Below, piece by piece: positions 1 through 7,261 of a DNA stretch of 45,290 nt. A model generated the notes under the pieces. The model saw only the letters and a program-made list of their open reading frames with translations, ran no database searches and was not told the origin of the DNA. Every line of letters starts with the position of its first letter. The first letter of the stretch is position 1. A program made the position numbers and the translations under genes. The DNA is taken from NCBI GenBank assembly GCA_023402275.1, contig JAEXCH010000012.1, positions 1 through 45,290 of the forward strand, given 5' to 3'. Source of the stretch: Methanobacteriota archaeon (lineage in GTDB: Archaea > Thermoplasmatota > Thermoplasmata > Methanomassiliicoccales > Methanomethylophilaceae).

Positions 1-56
1 GATATAACGCAGGCTGTGGTGTTGTTTTTATGTACATCCAGACCAATGTATCTCAT
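1..56 (-). CDS. IS110-family transposase, N-terminal fragment (runs off the window)
   Basis: Eighteen codons starting MRYIGLDVHKNN, the same residues as the start of the full transposase at 36957. The segment GLDVHK carries the first acidic residue (D7) of the RuvC-like DEDD catalytic centre of IS110-family DEDD/serine recombinases. The gene continues to the left beyond the window, so this is a partial gene because of the window boundary; whether the copy is complete cannot be judged here. Confidence 0.85.
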   Translation of the reverse strand, partial: MRYIGLDVHKNNTTACVI

Positions 57-126
57 GCGGCATTCGCTCCTTTTGGTTTGACATATAAAGTATCGAATGT
101 CGCACTTTTCAATTATTGGTCATTTA
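1..126 (-). mobile_element. Left end of an IS1111-group (IS110 family) element, cut by the window edge
   Basis: On the minus strand this stretch matches the first part of the complete element at 36887-38245 base for base as far as I can read. It holds the start of the transposase gene, the short 5' leader, the 14-bp terminal inverted repeat (99-112, GTCGCACTTTTCAA) and 14 more shared bases (113-126, the reverse complement of TAAATGACCAATAA). Identity stops after 126. It lies inverted relative to the copy at 36.9 kb, so the two left ends face each other. Whether the outer 14 bases belong to the element or are a shared target site cannot be told from two copies. Confidence 0.88.
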
Positions 127-211
127 TCAATGAATATGTTCACTGTCAATAATAGAGGAAATAAAAAGTTTTAAATCCGACCTCACATTGGCATTTCCAA
201 GAAGTGGGAAA

Positions 212-496
212 ATGAATAATAAGAACGGAAACTTCATAGGCAGACATATGTCATTTTTCATAAGTCTGTGTATGTCACTTACAATGTCCTTTTGCATGTC
301 GCTTGCGATGATGTCGATCAACGTAGGATTCGTAGACAATTTCTTCCATATATGGGCACGCACGTGGTGTATCGCTCTAGTCATAGCGATACCGATATCA
401 CAAGTGGTCTCACCGCTGATAAAGAAAGGATTGTTCAAACTTGCAGAGAATGGCGAGATCCAACAGGAAGAGATCGCAACTATTGATAAGAGCTGA
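212..496 (+). CDS. DUF2798-like small membrane protein
   Basis: A 94-residue protein with two predicted membrane helices (about residues 13-37 and 50-72). The Met/Ser-rich first helix, the motif INVGF and the second helix ending in SPLIKKG match my recollection of DUF2798 proteins, small two-helix inner-membrane proteins of unknown role. I chose ATG at 212 over the in-frame TTG at 188, because an AT-rich TATA-like stretch (about 169-178) would place transcription start near 205. It is the first gene after the IS end and stands alone. No partner gene suggests a function. Confidence 0.7.
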   Translation: MNNKNGNFIGRHMSFFISLCMSLTMSFCMSLAMMSINVGFVDNFFHIWARTWCIALVIAIPISQVVSPLIKKGLFKLAENGEIQQEEIATIDKS

Positions 497-573
497 TCCT
501 TTCTGCTAGTCTCCGAAACGTGAACAATATCTATATATGTTTCCAGCACGTCTAATTGAATGTATAGGGGGAC

Positions 574-1137
574 ATGCATACATTGGGCGACGACTCCGAG
601 AGTAGGAATACGGACAGGGCAACCTCTCTAAGATGCCTTCGATGTTTTCATGAATGGTCACCCAGAGGCAATGGTAAACTGCCTAAGAGCTGTCCTTCCT
701 GCCGTTCAACCATATGGATGAAAGGTTCGCACAGAAGAAACTGTAAGAGATGTCATCATGAATGGGAATCCACGGATGACAGCCCTAAGAGATGCCCCGC
801 ATGCGGAACGTACAGATGGGACGATGCTCCTACTGTTCACGAGTGCAATAAATGTCATTACAGTTGGAATGCGAAAAGGGAATGGCCGCCAAAGAGATGT
901 CCGAACTGCAGGTCCACGAGATGGGCAATAAGTCCGACCGGCATCAGGGAGAAAGAGGAAAAGGCTGCCAAAAGACCCAGCGCTGTGAAATTGAATGAAA
1001 AAAGGTCGGAATCAATTATCAGATATTATCGGGAAGGACAGACCTGTACAAAGATATCCCTAAAGACAGGCATACCGTTCAATATTGTGTACGAGATAGT
1101 ACTTGAACACACAGCTCCCGAACTTCCAAAGATCTGA
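574..1137 (+). CDS. Triple zinc-ribbon protein with C-terminal helix-turn-helix
   Basis: The 187-residue protein carries three tandem zinc ribbons (about residues 20-48, 57-82 and 90-116). Each has the pattern CxxC-x2-W...P-K-x-CPxC-x4-W, giving twelve Cys in all. A basic linker follows, then a segment (about 145-178) containing YYREGQTCTKISLKTG that looks like a helix-turn-helix. This points to DNA or RNA binding. A TATA-like box at 529-541 gives a short leader, and GGGG lies just ahead of ATG 574; a TTG at 583 is an alternative start. I do not recognise a named family. Expansion of such zinc-ribbon proteins is common in archaea. Confidence 0.72.
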   Translation: MHTLGDDSESRNTDRATSLRCLRCFHEWSPRGNGKLPKSCPSCRSTIWMKGSHRRNCKRCHHEWESTDDSPKRCPACGTYRWDDAPTVHECNKCHYSWNAKREWPPKRCPNCRSTRWAISPTGIREKEEKAAKRPSAVKLNEKRSESIIRYYREGQTCTKISLKTGIPFNIVYEIVLEHTAPELPKI

Positions 1138-1175
1138 CATCGATTGTTTTTATTTTTATGATAATGGGGAATGCA

Positions 1176-1700
1176 ATGTCATACGCTCTTATCGTTATTG
1201 ACTATCAGGTGGATTTCGTTGCAGGCAGTCTTGGGTCCGAACAGGCGGTCGGGATCGAGGGGAACATTGTCAAAAAGATAGAGGAATGCATTGGACGCAA
1301 TGGCAGACTGATATTCACAAAAGATACTCATTATGATGATTATCTTTCCACAGATGAGGGTGAACACATACCGGTAACACATTGTGTCAAAGGCACTCCT
1401 GGTTGGGAACTCTTTGGCAGGGTAAGATCGTTCCAGGATAAAGGGACAGTTATAGAGAAGACGACCTTTGGTACTTTTGATATCATTGATCCTATAAAGG
1501 GGTGTGAAGAGATCGAACTTTGCGGAGTGGCAACGAACATCTGTGTCATTGCCAATGCGGTAATAGCAAAGACAGCATATCCTGAATCCCGAGTTATGTT
1601 GGATACAAGATGCGTAGCAAGTTACGACGAGGATCTTCACAACAAAGCCATAGAGGTCATGGGTTCCCTGACCATAGATATATTGGATCAGGATAGATGA
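1176..1700 (+). CDS. Isochorismatase-family cysteine hydrolase, probable nicotinamidase
   Basis: 174 residues with the isochorismatase/nicotinamidase fold. The first strand ends in VIDYQVDF with the catalytic Asp, the segment FTKDTH supplies the catalytic Lys and probable metal ligands, and CGVATNICV holds the cis-peptide turn (VAT) and nucleophilic Cys. Nicotinamidases (PncA) hydrolyse nicotinamide to nicotinate for NAD salvage; the Asp/His spacing fits but does not prove that substrate. ATG 1176 is chosen over 1158 and 1164 because a T-rich TATA-like element at about 1144-1157 places the start of transcription near it. Single gene, convergent with the prephenate-dehydratase-like gene. Confidence 0.75.
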   Translation: MSYALIVIDYQVDFVAGSLGSEQAVGIEGNIVKKIEECIGRNGRLIFTKDTHYDDYLSTDEGEHIPVTHCVKGTPGWELFGRVRSFQDKGTVIEKTTFGTFDIIDPIKGCEEIELCGVATNICVIANAVIAKTAYPESRVMLDTRCVASYDEDLHNKAIEVMGSLTIDILDQDR

Positions 1701-1704
1701 ACCA

Positions 1705-2262
1705 TCAAACCAATCTCAGAAGCGAGAATGTCGTAGTGTTCTGAGGATCGTCCTCTATGTTCTCCGCTATCAAGAAAAGATCGTAATTCTCTCCTGCATC
1801 CTTCCTGCATATGACCCCGACATTGTCCGGGAGGGATCCTTCCGAAAGCATCTCTGCGGCGTACGCGGTATCTTCCACCTCGATCCTTTTTGCTGAGGGG
1901 ACCAGTCTCTCCAGGTTGGATTCGCATTGAAGTATGGCTTGGATGTGGGATGCGATCGAATCGATCTTGCAACCCTCGTGTTTGACGAACAGACAGTGGT
2001 GGATAGGGACGTCGACGGTCTGGTAGACGTCTATGTTCTTCTTTTCTTCAAGAGACTTTGTCGTCTCCTCAACAGGGCCTGCAACGATGTTCTTCGTTGC
2101 CACCACACCATAATCTATGGTGTCCTCTTCCAAGGCCGCTATGACCGCTGAAGAACTCATCAGCGGGAATATATCTATCCCGTTCCATCTGTTCTTGCGT
2201 ATGAACATCTCTGCGGCCTCTTCCGAATTGGAGAATGGTATCCCCATGTAACCTACCCTCAT
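1705..2262 (-). CDS. Prephenate-dehydratase-like protein without ACT domain
   Basis: The 185 residues follow the order of a prephenate dehydratase catalytic domain: an N-terminal VGYMGIPFSNSEEAA resembling the VxYLGPxGTFSexAA start, a middle ALEEDTIDYGVVATKN resembling the G-V-V-P-I-E-N region, IHHCLFV, and a C-terminal NTTTF where the family has N-x-T-R-F. The conserved Arg of TRF is Thr here, ENS is TKN, and the regulatory ACT domain is missing. These changes suggest a divergent or repurposed member rather than a normal PheA. It is divergent from the Cys-rich gene at 2343 with about 80 bp between them. Confidence 0.6.
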   Translation of the reverse strand: MRVGYMGIPFSNSEEAAEMFIRKNRWNGIDIFPLMSSSAVIAALEEDTIDYGVVATKNIVAGPVEETTKSLEEKKNIDVYQTVDVPIHHCLFVKHEGCKIDSIASHIQAILQCESNLERLVPSAKRIEVEDTAYAAEMLSEGSLPDNVGVICRKDAGENYDLFLIAENIEDDPQNTTTFSLLRLV

Positions 2263-2342
2263 GCATCAGGTGTATGCAACAAAGCTTAAGGAACTTGCCG
2301 TCGCGGTCAAACTTTATCATAACGTTATGCGTTGTATGTGCA

Positions 2343-2597
2343 GTGACCAATGAGAATTATCAGAAATGCAAGACATGCAGGTTCTGCATACATTCCAATG
2401 ATGATTGGGTTTGCTCCTTATCCGAATCCACGACGAAGATGGAGAATTCCTGCGAGAGATATCGCCCCGGGTCATGCGAGAACTGCACCCATATCAGGAT
2501 GAAAGGATCAGATACATCTTGCGATCTGACCGGGGATGATACCTACATACTTAGTGTATGTTCCGATTATGATCCATCGGGAAGAAGATCACAGTGA
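2343..2597 (+). CDS. Small cysteine-rich protein, putative metal binding
   Basis: About 84 residues from GTG 2343. It contains two similar units, CKTCRFC...C and CENC...C, each followed by a further Cys and a D-Y/R-Y motif, which suggests a duplicated metal-binding module. The start is uncertain: in-frame codons run further upstream, but the promoter-like region (about 2312-2325, TTTATCATAAC) argues for a start near 2343. The last 9 bp overlap the end of the convergent DUF5685 gene. I do not recognise a named family. Confidence 0.6.
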   Translation: MTNENYQKCKTCRFCIHSNDDWVCSLSESTTKMENSCERYRPGSCENCTHIRMKGSDTSCDLTGDDTYILSVCSDYDPSGRRSQ

Positions 2598-3503
2598 TGC
2601 ATTCCTCTTCTTATGTCCGTCAAATGCATTCCTCAGTGTTGCCTTTGCCTCACTGGACCCTGCCATGACCCTTTTTGCTGAATCCGGTATCCCGTAATAT
2701 ACGATATTGTCGGCTATACCGATATCGAAATTCATCTTCTTTCTGACCGATGAATAGGATGATTGTAGTTTACCCATAGCATTGTTCATCTTATCGGTCA
2801 GTTCGTATAGGTTATTGTTGATGAATTGTTCTTTATTTCTGAAACCGACTGCATTGACCAGCAAGGGATTGAATGTATCATCAAGATAGTCCTGATCGAG
2901 ATCATCTATTGCATCCATAAGATACACCGCGGAACTCAGATATGTGAACAGATCCTCAAGGTCCTTATCTGCATAATCTTCTGCGATATCTCCCAAAGCG
3001 AAGGAAAGGGATCTGCCGAACGTCTCACCCATCATCAAGGCATCACTGCAATCCGCGTTCTCCATCTCCCTGAGCCTTTCGAAACCCTTTCCCACAGCCT
3101 CGTCATATTCGGGATACTCTTTCTCTGCCTTTGTTATCGCCCGATTCAGGACCAAGGAGATGGCATTGCTCTTTATGGACGGTTTATCCAGTTTGTCATC
3201 CACAAGTTCCCACTTGGTCAGAAGCACTGTGTATGCGGCCATCTTTCTGAACAATTCGGAGTCTGCTCCCGGCTCCTTGAACACACAAAGCAGTGAGTTC
3301 TTCGTACCACGGAAGTCTTTGATGTCTCCCATGACGGAATTCAGGATTATTGTGTTGAATGTCATGTCATAATTCACAGCAGATGCCGACATCAATCCGA
3401 ATTCGGCCTTTAGCTGGTGGCACGTCTCACAATAATACCTGCGGTATGCTGAAAGGTCCGAAGGGGACATTTTGCTGTAAAGCGGCACAGTATATCCGAA
3501 CAT
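2589..3503 (-). CDS. DUF5685 family protein
   Basis: 304 residues. The N-terminus (MFGYTVPLYSKM, then YRRYYCETCHQLK and NYDMTF) matches my recollection of DUF5685, an uncharacterised family with a CxxC near residue 25. The middle is helical and holds an acidic block, YLMDAIDDLDQDYLDD, that resembles the Asp-rich metal motif of isoprenoid-synthase folds, though no enzyme activity is established. The gene is divergent from the Cys-rich peptide at 3600; a single A/T block (3537-3548) lies between them and could serve both directions. A role in the neighbouring peptide system is possible but unproven. Confidence 0.7.
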   Translation of the reverse strand: MFGYTVPLYSKMSPSDLSAYRRYYCETCHQLKAEFGLMSASAVNYDMTFNTIILNSVMGDIKDFRGTKNSLLCVFKEPGADSELFRKMAAYTVLLTKWELVDDKLDKPSIKSNAISLVLNRAITKAEKEYPEYDEAVGKGFERLREMENADCSDALMMGETFGRSLSFALGDIAEDYADKDLEDLFTYLSSAVYLMDAIDDLDQDYLDDTFNPLLVNAVGFRNKEQFINNNLYELTDKMNNAMGKLQSSYSSVRKKMNFDIGIADNIVYYGIPDSAKRVMAGSSEAKATLRNAFDGHKKRNASL

Positions 3504-3536
3504 AGGTTATTTTCAAACACGTGAATGGTTCGAACA

Positions 3537-3548
3537 TTTAATATATTC
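3537..3548 (+). promoter_or_regulatory. TATA box in a divergent promoter (DUF5685 / Cys-rich peptide)
   Basis: TTTAATATATTC is the only clear TATA-like element between the divergent starts at 3503 and 3600. It is nearly symmetric and could direct transcription both ways. On the plus strand it predicts a start near 3566-3570, ahead of ATG 3600 and its ribosome site. On the minus strand it lies about 35 bp upstream of ATG 3503. Confidence 0.5.
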
Positions 3549-3589
3549 TTAAGGGGTACGCGGGTTATGCCTATCCAGCAGGATAGGTT

Positions 3590-3595
3590 AGGTGA
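3590..3595 (+). promoter_or_regulatory. Shine-Dalgarno site deciding the peptide start
   Basis: AGGTGA is followed by four bases and then ATG 3600. In-frame ATGs at 3525 and 3567 lack such a site, and the first lies upstream of the TATA box. This makes 3600 the best start, giving a 98-residue peptide. Confidence 0.6.
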
Positions 3596-3599
3596 AATT

Positions 3600-3896
3600 A
3601 TGTCTCGCGATGCAGAATCCATCGAAAGCCTGACCGCATTGTATATGGACCAGTCCCCAGCAGCATTCACATCTATAGCGATGCACGCAAAAGAACCGAA
3701 TGATTATTCGAAGCGTGTCGATGATGGAGAACACGGCGGAGACTCCAAATGTGACTACCCCTGCTGTGACGACAAAGGTTGCTGCTCATCAGGATGGTGG
3801 TACGTGGGACTCGGAGGATGCATAGTTTGTTGTTGTGCATTCTGCTGTTACATCACCAACGGATTCAATGGTGCATGGACATACTGGCCGTTCTGA
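3600..3896 (+). CDS. Cys-rich peptide, candidate RiPP precursor
   Basis: 98 residues in two parts. Residues 1-50 are polar and Cys-free (SIESLTALYMDQSPAAF, then an Asp/Glu/Gly-rich stretch), as expected of a leader. Residues 51-98 hold 11 Cys (51, 55, 56, 61, 62, 74, 77, 78, 79, 82, 83) with many Gly, Trp, Tyr and Phe, ending TYWPF. The next gene, 20 bp downstream on the same strand, is a radical SAM/SPASM enzyme; that arrangement is typical of peptides matured by radical chemistry, such as thioether-forming sactipeptides and ranthipeptides. The alternative is a small membrane protein with a Cys-rich hydrophobic segment (about 66-88). No homologue is known to me, and no protease or exporter gene lies next to it. 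Confidence 0.62.
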   Translation: MSRDAESIESLTALYMDQSPAAFTSIAMHAKEPNDYSKRVDDGEHGGDSKCDYPCCDDKGCCSSGWWYVGLGGCIVCCCAFCCYITNGFNGAWTYWPF

Positions 3897-3916
3897 TATG
3901 AACGCTCGGTACGATC

Positions 3917-5059
3917 ATGAAACCATTCATCTCGGTCATCATAAAACCCACACTTGATTGCAACATAGCTTGCAAACATTGTTATCACACTCCATCCGAA
4001 AGGACACCCGAAAGAATGGACATTTTCACTCTGGAAAAGGTATTCGAACTGATATCGGAAGAATATGAATCCGCTTGGTTCATATGGCATGGCGGGGAAC
4101 CTCTTCTTATGCCATTCAAATTCTATAAGGATGGTATAGAATTACAAGAGAAGTATTTCGGGAAGAATTCCCACCGCGTAGGGAATACGATCCAGACGAA
4201 CGGTATACTTTTGGATCGAAAATTCATTAATTTCTGCAAGGAGAAGATGATCAACATCGGAGTGTCCTTCGAAGGTCCGTTCAACGATGTTCTAAGACAA
4301 AGGACCAATGACGTGAGTAAGAATCTCGACTATCTTGAGGATAAGGAAAGGGTATTCTCGGTAAGTTCCACAATATCATCAGAAACTGCAGACAAACAGA
4401 ATGAACTATACGAACATTTCAGGGCCAAGAATATGGCCGTTTCATTCTCTCCTGTGATACTCGCAGGATGCGGTTCATGCGGGGATCTCGTACCTGATCC
4501 CGATGTCTACATAAGATCGAGCATCGAATGTTTCGATCGATGGCTTACGGATAAGGATACCGAGATACCGTTGATACCTCATTACCTGTACATTCTGAAT
4601 GCACTGGGAGAACCCACAGAGTCAGACTGCGCTCACACATCATGTCTGACCAAGTGGTTATGCGTATATCCGAACGGGGATCTATACCCGTGTGGTAAAG
4701 GATGCCCTACGGATTTCAGATTGGACAATGTAGACAATATGGAGAGAATATCCGATGCATTCAATACGGATGGATTCAGGAACATTCTCATGGGAACCAT
4801 AAAGCGTAGGGAGAAATGCATGTCCGAGTGCGATCTGTACAGATATTGCAACGGAGGCTGCAGTATCGATGCTCACTATGAAACAGGAATCGAGAACACA
4901 GGCGGCGATTCATGCAGGATATTCCGAGAGGTATTCGGACACGTCCTGGAATCTGTTGAAGGTATCATTCAGGATCAGAAGGACCTGTCCAACTACAACA
5001 AATTCGTAAGGGATGCCGTATTGGGCAAGCTGATAAATCCTAAGATCGTGGAACAGTGA
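3917..5059 (+). CDS. Radical SAM/SPASM domain protein, probable peptide maturase
   Basis: 380 residues. The radical SAM 4Fe-4S motif CxxxCxxC is at C15, C19 and C22 (CNIACKHC), and GGEP (59-62) binds SAM. The C-terminal SPASM region has nine or more Cys in the expected clusters (C243, C249, C259, C263, then C301, C305, C311, C315, C333), enough for two auxiliary 4Fe-4S clusters. Family members include sulfatase-maturating enzymes and RiPP maturases. No sulfatase is in the window and a Cys-rich peptide gene lies just upstream in the same direction, so peptide modification is the better inference. The start has no strong ribosome site, so translation may be coupled to the peptide gene. Confidence 0.85.
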   Translation: MKPFISVIIKPTLDCNIACKHCYHTPSERTPERMDIFTLEKVFELISEEYESAWFIWHGGEPLLMPFKFYKDGIELQEKYFGKNSHRVGNTIQTNGILLDRKFINFCKEKMINIGVSFEGPFNDVLRQRTNDVSKNLDYLEDKERVFSVSSTISSETADKQNELYEHFRAKNMAVSFSPVILAGCGSCGDLVPDPDVYIRSSIECFDRWLTDKDTEIPLIPHYLYILNALGEPTESDCAHTSCLTKWLCVYPNGDLYPCGKGCPTDFRLDNVDNMERISDAFNTDGFRNILMGTIKRREKCMSECDLYRYCNGGCSIDAHYETGIENTGGDSCRIFREVFGHVLESVEGIIQDQKDLSNYNKFVRDAVLGKLINPKIVEQ

Positions 5060-5440
5060 TCATCCGGTTCTTCCGACGCAGTCGATCATTATCCTTGCAT
5101 TCTTGGGAAGTCCTTTGACAAAAACACAGGTCCTTGTCGGATATTCCGGACCCAACATCTCGGAGTATATCTCATTCAATATTGGAAGATCTTCTTCATC
5201 TGTCAGATAGACATTGATCTTCAGTATATTTTCCTTTGATACTCCGCAGGCGCATGAGATGGATAGCAGATTATGGATCGCAAGTCTTATCTGATCCCTC
5301 GGATCGGCCGGTATGGATCCGGACATTGCGTCGATGGGTATCTGGCCGGATATGAAAGCGATACCGTCCGAGACGATCGCCTGAGAGTATGGACCCGAAG
5401 GTAGTGGTGTGTTGTCTGTCTTTATCCTTTCCAATGTCAT
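5060..5440 (-). CDS. ridA: RidA family enamine/imine deaminase
   Basis: 126 residues of the RidA/YjgF/UK114 family, trimeric proteins that hydrolyse reactive 2-aminoacrylate and related imines made by PLP enzymes. Visible marks are LPSGPYSQAI near the N-terminus, FISGQIP, and YPTRTCVFVKGLPKNARIMID near the end with the catalytic Arg; the usual Glu of the C-terminal I-E motif appears to be Asp. ATG 5440 is preferred over TTG 5443. It overlaps the metA stop by one base (TGATG), so the two are co-translated, which suits a clean-up role near Met synthesis. Confidence 0.88.
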   Translation of the reverse strand: MTLERIKTDNTPLPSGPYSQAIVSDGIAFISGQIPIDAMSGSIPADPRDQIRLAIHNLLSISCACGVSKENILKINVYLTDEEDLPILNEIYSEMLGPEYPTRTCVFVKGLPKNARIMIDCVGRTG

Positions 5441-6363
5441 CAAAGCCCTTTCCCTATGTCATTTATGTCATATGGGGTGCGCTGGTATACGTAGTAGTTA
5501 AGCCAGTTGGAGAAAAGGAGTGTTGCATGGCTTCTCCAGTTGACCACAGGATCGTTATGAGGATCATCATTCGGGAAGTAATTGCATGGTACACAAGGAT
5601 CGATCCCCTTCTTGGAATCCCTATCATATTCGTATGCCAGTGTTCCTGCATCGTATTCGAGATGGCCGGTTATGAACACCTGTCCGTTCTCGGATGTCAC
5701 AGCGCCAATGCCGGCCTCCTTTGATTCTGTGACTATGTGCAGATGAGGATTCTGCTTTATGTCTGATGCCCTGATCTCCGTATGTCTTGAGTGAGGCATG
5801 TTGAAAACATCATCGAATCCTCTCAGCAATGGTTCATCCTTTACTATGGGGGTGTGTATGAATACTCCTGATATCTTTTCGTTCAGGGTATATTTTGGGA
5901 TGTTGTAGTGATGGTAAAGTCCAGCCTGGGCCCCCCAGCAGATGTGCAGTGTCGAGGTCACATTGGTCACGGACCAATCCATTATCTCGCAAAGTTCCTT
6001 CCAATAATCAACATCCTCGAAGTTGATATTCTCCACAGGAGCACCGGTTATTATCATGCCATCGAATTTCTTGTCTTTGATCTCATCGAATGTGTAGTAG
6101 AATTTATCCAGATATTCCTGGGATGTGTTCTTCGATTCGTGAGTTGCCATTTGAAGCAGAGAGATATCGGTCTGCAAAGGGCTGTTACTCAATAACCTCA
6201 ATACCTGTATCTCGGTCTCGATCTTCGTCGGCATGAGATTCAGGATAAGGATCTTCATAGGACGTATGTCCTGTGCTGTGGCACGTCCTTCCCTCATTAC
6301 GAATATGTTCTCGGATTCGAGGGCTGCTCCCGCAGGAAGATCATCGGGTATGTTTATCGGCAT
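5440..6363 (-). CDS. metA: Homoserine O-acyltransferase MetA (predicted acetyl-CoA specific)
   Basis: 307 residues, full length for MetA, which activates homoserine for methionine synthesis. The nucleophile C142 lies in HICWGAQAGLYHHY, and the His and Glu partners in GHLEYD (234-238). Residue 111, known to set acyl-CoA choice, is Glu in GAPVE; in characterised enzymes Glu here goes with acetyl-CoA and Gly with succinyl-CoA. I therefore predict homoserine O-acetyltransferase activity despite the family's succinyltransferase name. A TATA-like AAGATAAATATG (minus strand, about 6402-6413) lies about 45 bp upstream. It is first in a two-gene operon with ridA. Confidence 0.92.
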   Translation of the reverse strand: MPINIPDDLPAGAALESENIFVMREGRATAQDIRPMKILILNLMPTKIETEIQVLRLLSNSPLQTDISLLQMATHESKNTSQEYLDKFYYTFDEIKDKKFDGMIITGAPVENINFEDVDYWKELCEIMDWSVTNVTSTLHICWGAQAGLYHHYNIPKYTLNEKISGVFIHTPIVKDEPLLRGFDDVFNMPHSRHTEIRASDIKQNPHLHIVTESKEAGIGAVTSENGQVFITGHLEYDAGTLAYEYDRDSKKGIDPCVPCNYFPNDDPHNDPVVNWRSHATLLFSNWLNYYVYQRTPYDINDIGKGL

Positions 6364-6474
6364 TCTAAAATACTCCCAGTGTCAAAGTACATATTCATAC
6401 TCACATATTTATCTTACGTAAAGTAAAGTAGCTACAATCAATATGATGGATAGATCACAAATCGAAGGGATGTG

Positions 6475-7020
6475 TCAGTACTCTATTCCCTTTCTTGCCT
6501 TCACTCCTTTGTCAAAAGGATGTTTTATCATTGTCATCTCTGTCACAAGATCCGCATATTCCCTTATCTCTTCAGGAGCTGCCCTTCCCGTAAGTACGAC
6601 CTCTATATTCTCAGGCCGTCCTTTCAACATTTCTATGACATCCTTAGGATCGAGCAATCCCCAACCCATTGCCACATTTATCTCATCCAGTATCACAAGA
6701 TCGTATTTCCCGGAGTATATCTCCTCCTTTGCTCTCTCAAGGGTCTCCTTTGCGATCTTTATGTCCTTTTCCTTGGGGACCTTGGATACCATATGATCCA
6801 CACCCAAAGGAAGTATGGTGAAATTGCAATGTTTCTCGCACGAGATGTGCTCTCCGTAATTCTCCGGAGGTTTCAGGAACTGTATCATCAGAACCTCCAA
6901 ACCTCTACCGCATGCTCTGAAGGCTAGACCCAGAGATGCGGTGGTCTTACCTTTGCCCTTTCCGGTGTATACTTGGACCAGACCGAGCTCTTTCTTGATG
7001 TCCTGAGGTATGGTGCTCAT
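6475..7020 (-). CDS. cobO: Corrinoid adenosyltransferase (CobA/CobO type)
   Basis: 181 residues. The N-terminal P-loop GKGKGKTT (about residues 20-27) with the preceding LVQVYTG, the strand LVILDEIN and the LTGR.AP motif define the CobA/CobO/BtuR family. These enzymes transfer the adenosyl group of ATP to Co(I) corrinoids and complete adenosylcobamide. Length is normal. It is a single gene transcribed away from the structured RNA region. Methylamine methanogens depend on corrinoids, and the broken corrinoid-protein genes at 35.7-36.6 kb show that this genome has that pathway or once had it. Confidence 0.92.
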   Translation of the reverse strand: MSTIPQDIKKELGLVQVYTGKGKGKTTASLGLAFRACGRGLEVLMIQFLKPPENYGEHISCEKHCNFTILPLGVDHMVSKVPKEKDIKIAKETLERAKEEIYSGKYDLVILDEINVAMGWGLLDPKDVIEMLKGRPENIEVVLTGRAAPEEIREYADLVTEMTMIKHPFDKGVKARKGIEY

Positions 7021-7229
7021 TTATATCGTATGGAGAATGTAGATATGAACAATAAATAACAACCTATACGGATTGTTGATTCTAAATGGCGTGAGATATA
7101 ATGGAAGGCCTATTCTGGACAAAGTTCATAACGCACTCTCTGACATGTATGCATAATAACGGATCTCTGGATCAGAAGGGTATTGGGTGAACCAGAATGA
7201 AGTTCATTTTTGGATAATTCCGAGACCCT

Positions 7230-7247
7230 GTTATTAGATCTAATAAC
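7230..7247. repeat. 18-bp perfect palindrome
   Basis: GTTATTAGATCTAATAAC reads the same on both strands. It is followed at once by another short dyad, CATTATCAATAATG (about 7254-7267), just ahead of the structured RNA candidate. Its position in the promoter region suggests an operator for a dimeric regulator, but no regulator gene is adjacent. Confidence 0.6.
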
Positions 7248-7261
7248 GTGATTCATTATCA

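Noticed and set aside
3525..3599. Longer N-terminus for the Cys-rich peptide from ATG 3525 or 3567
   Set aside because: ATG 3525 lies upstream of the TATA box at 3537-3548 and neither has a ribosome site, while 3600 has AGGTGA at the right distance.
7101..7190. Short plus-strand frame starting MEGLFWTKF
   Set aside because: Only 29 codons, no ribosome site or TATA box at the right distance, no family features.
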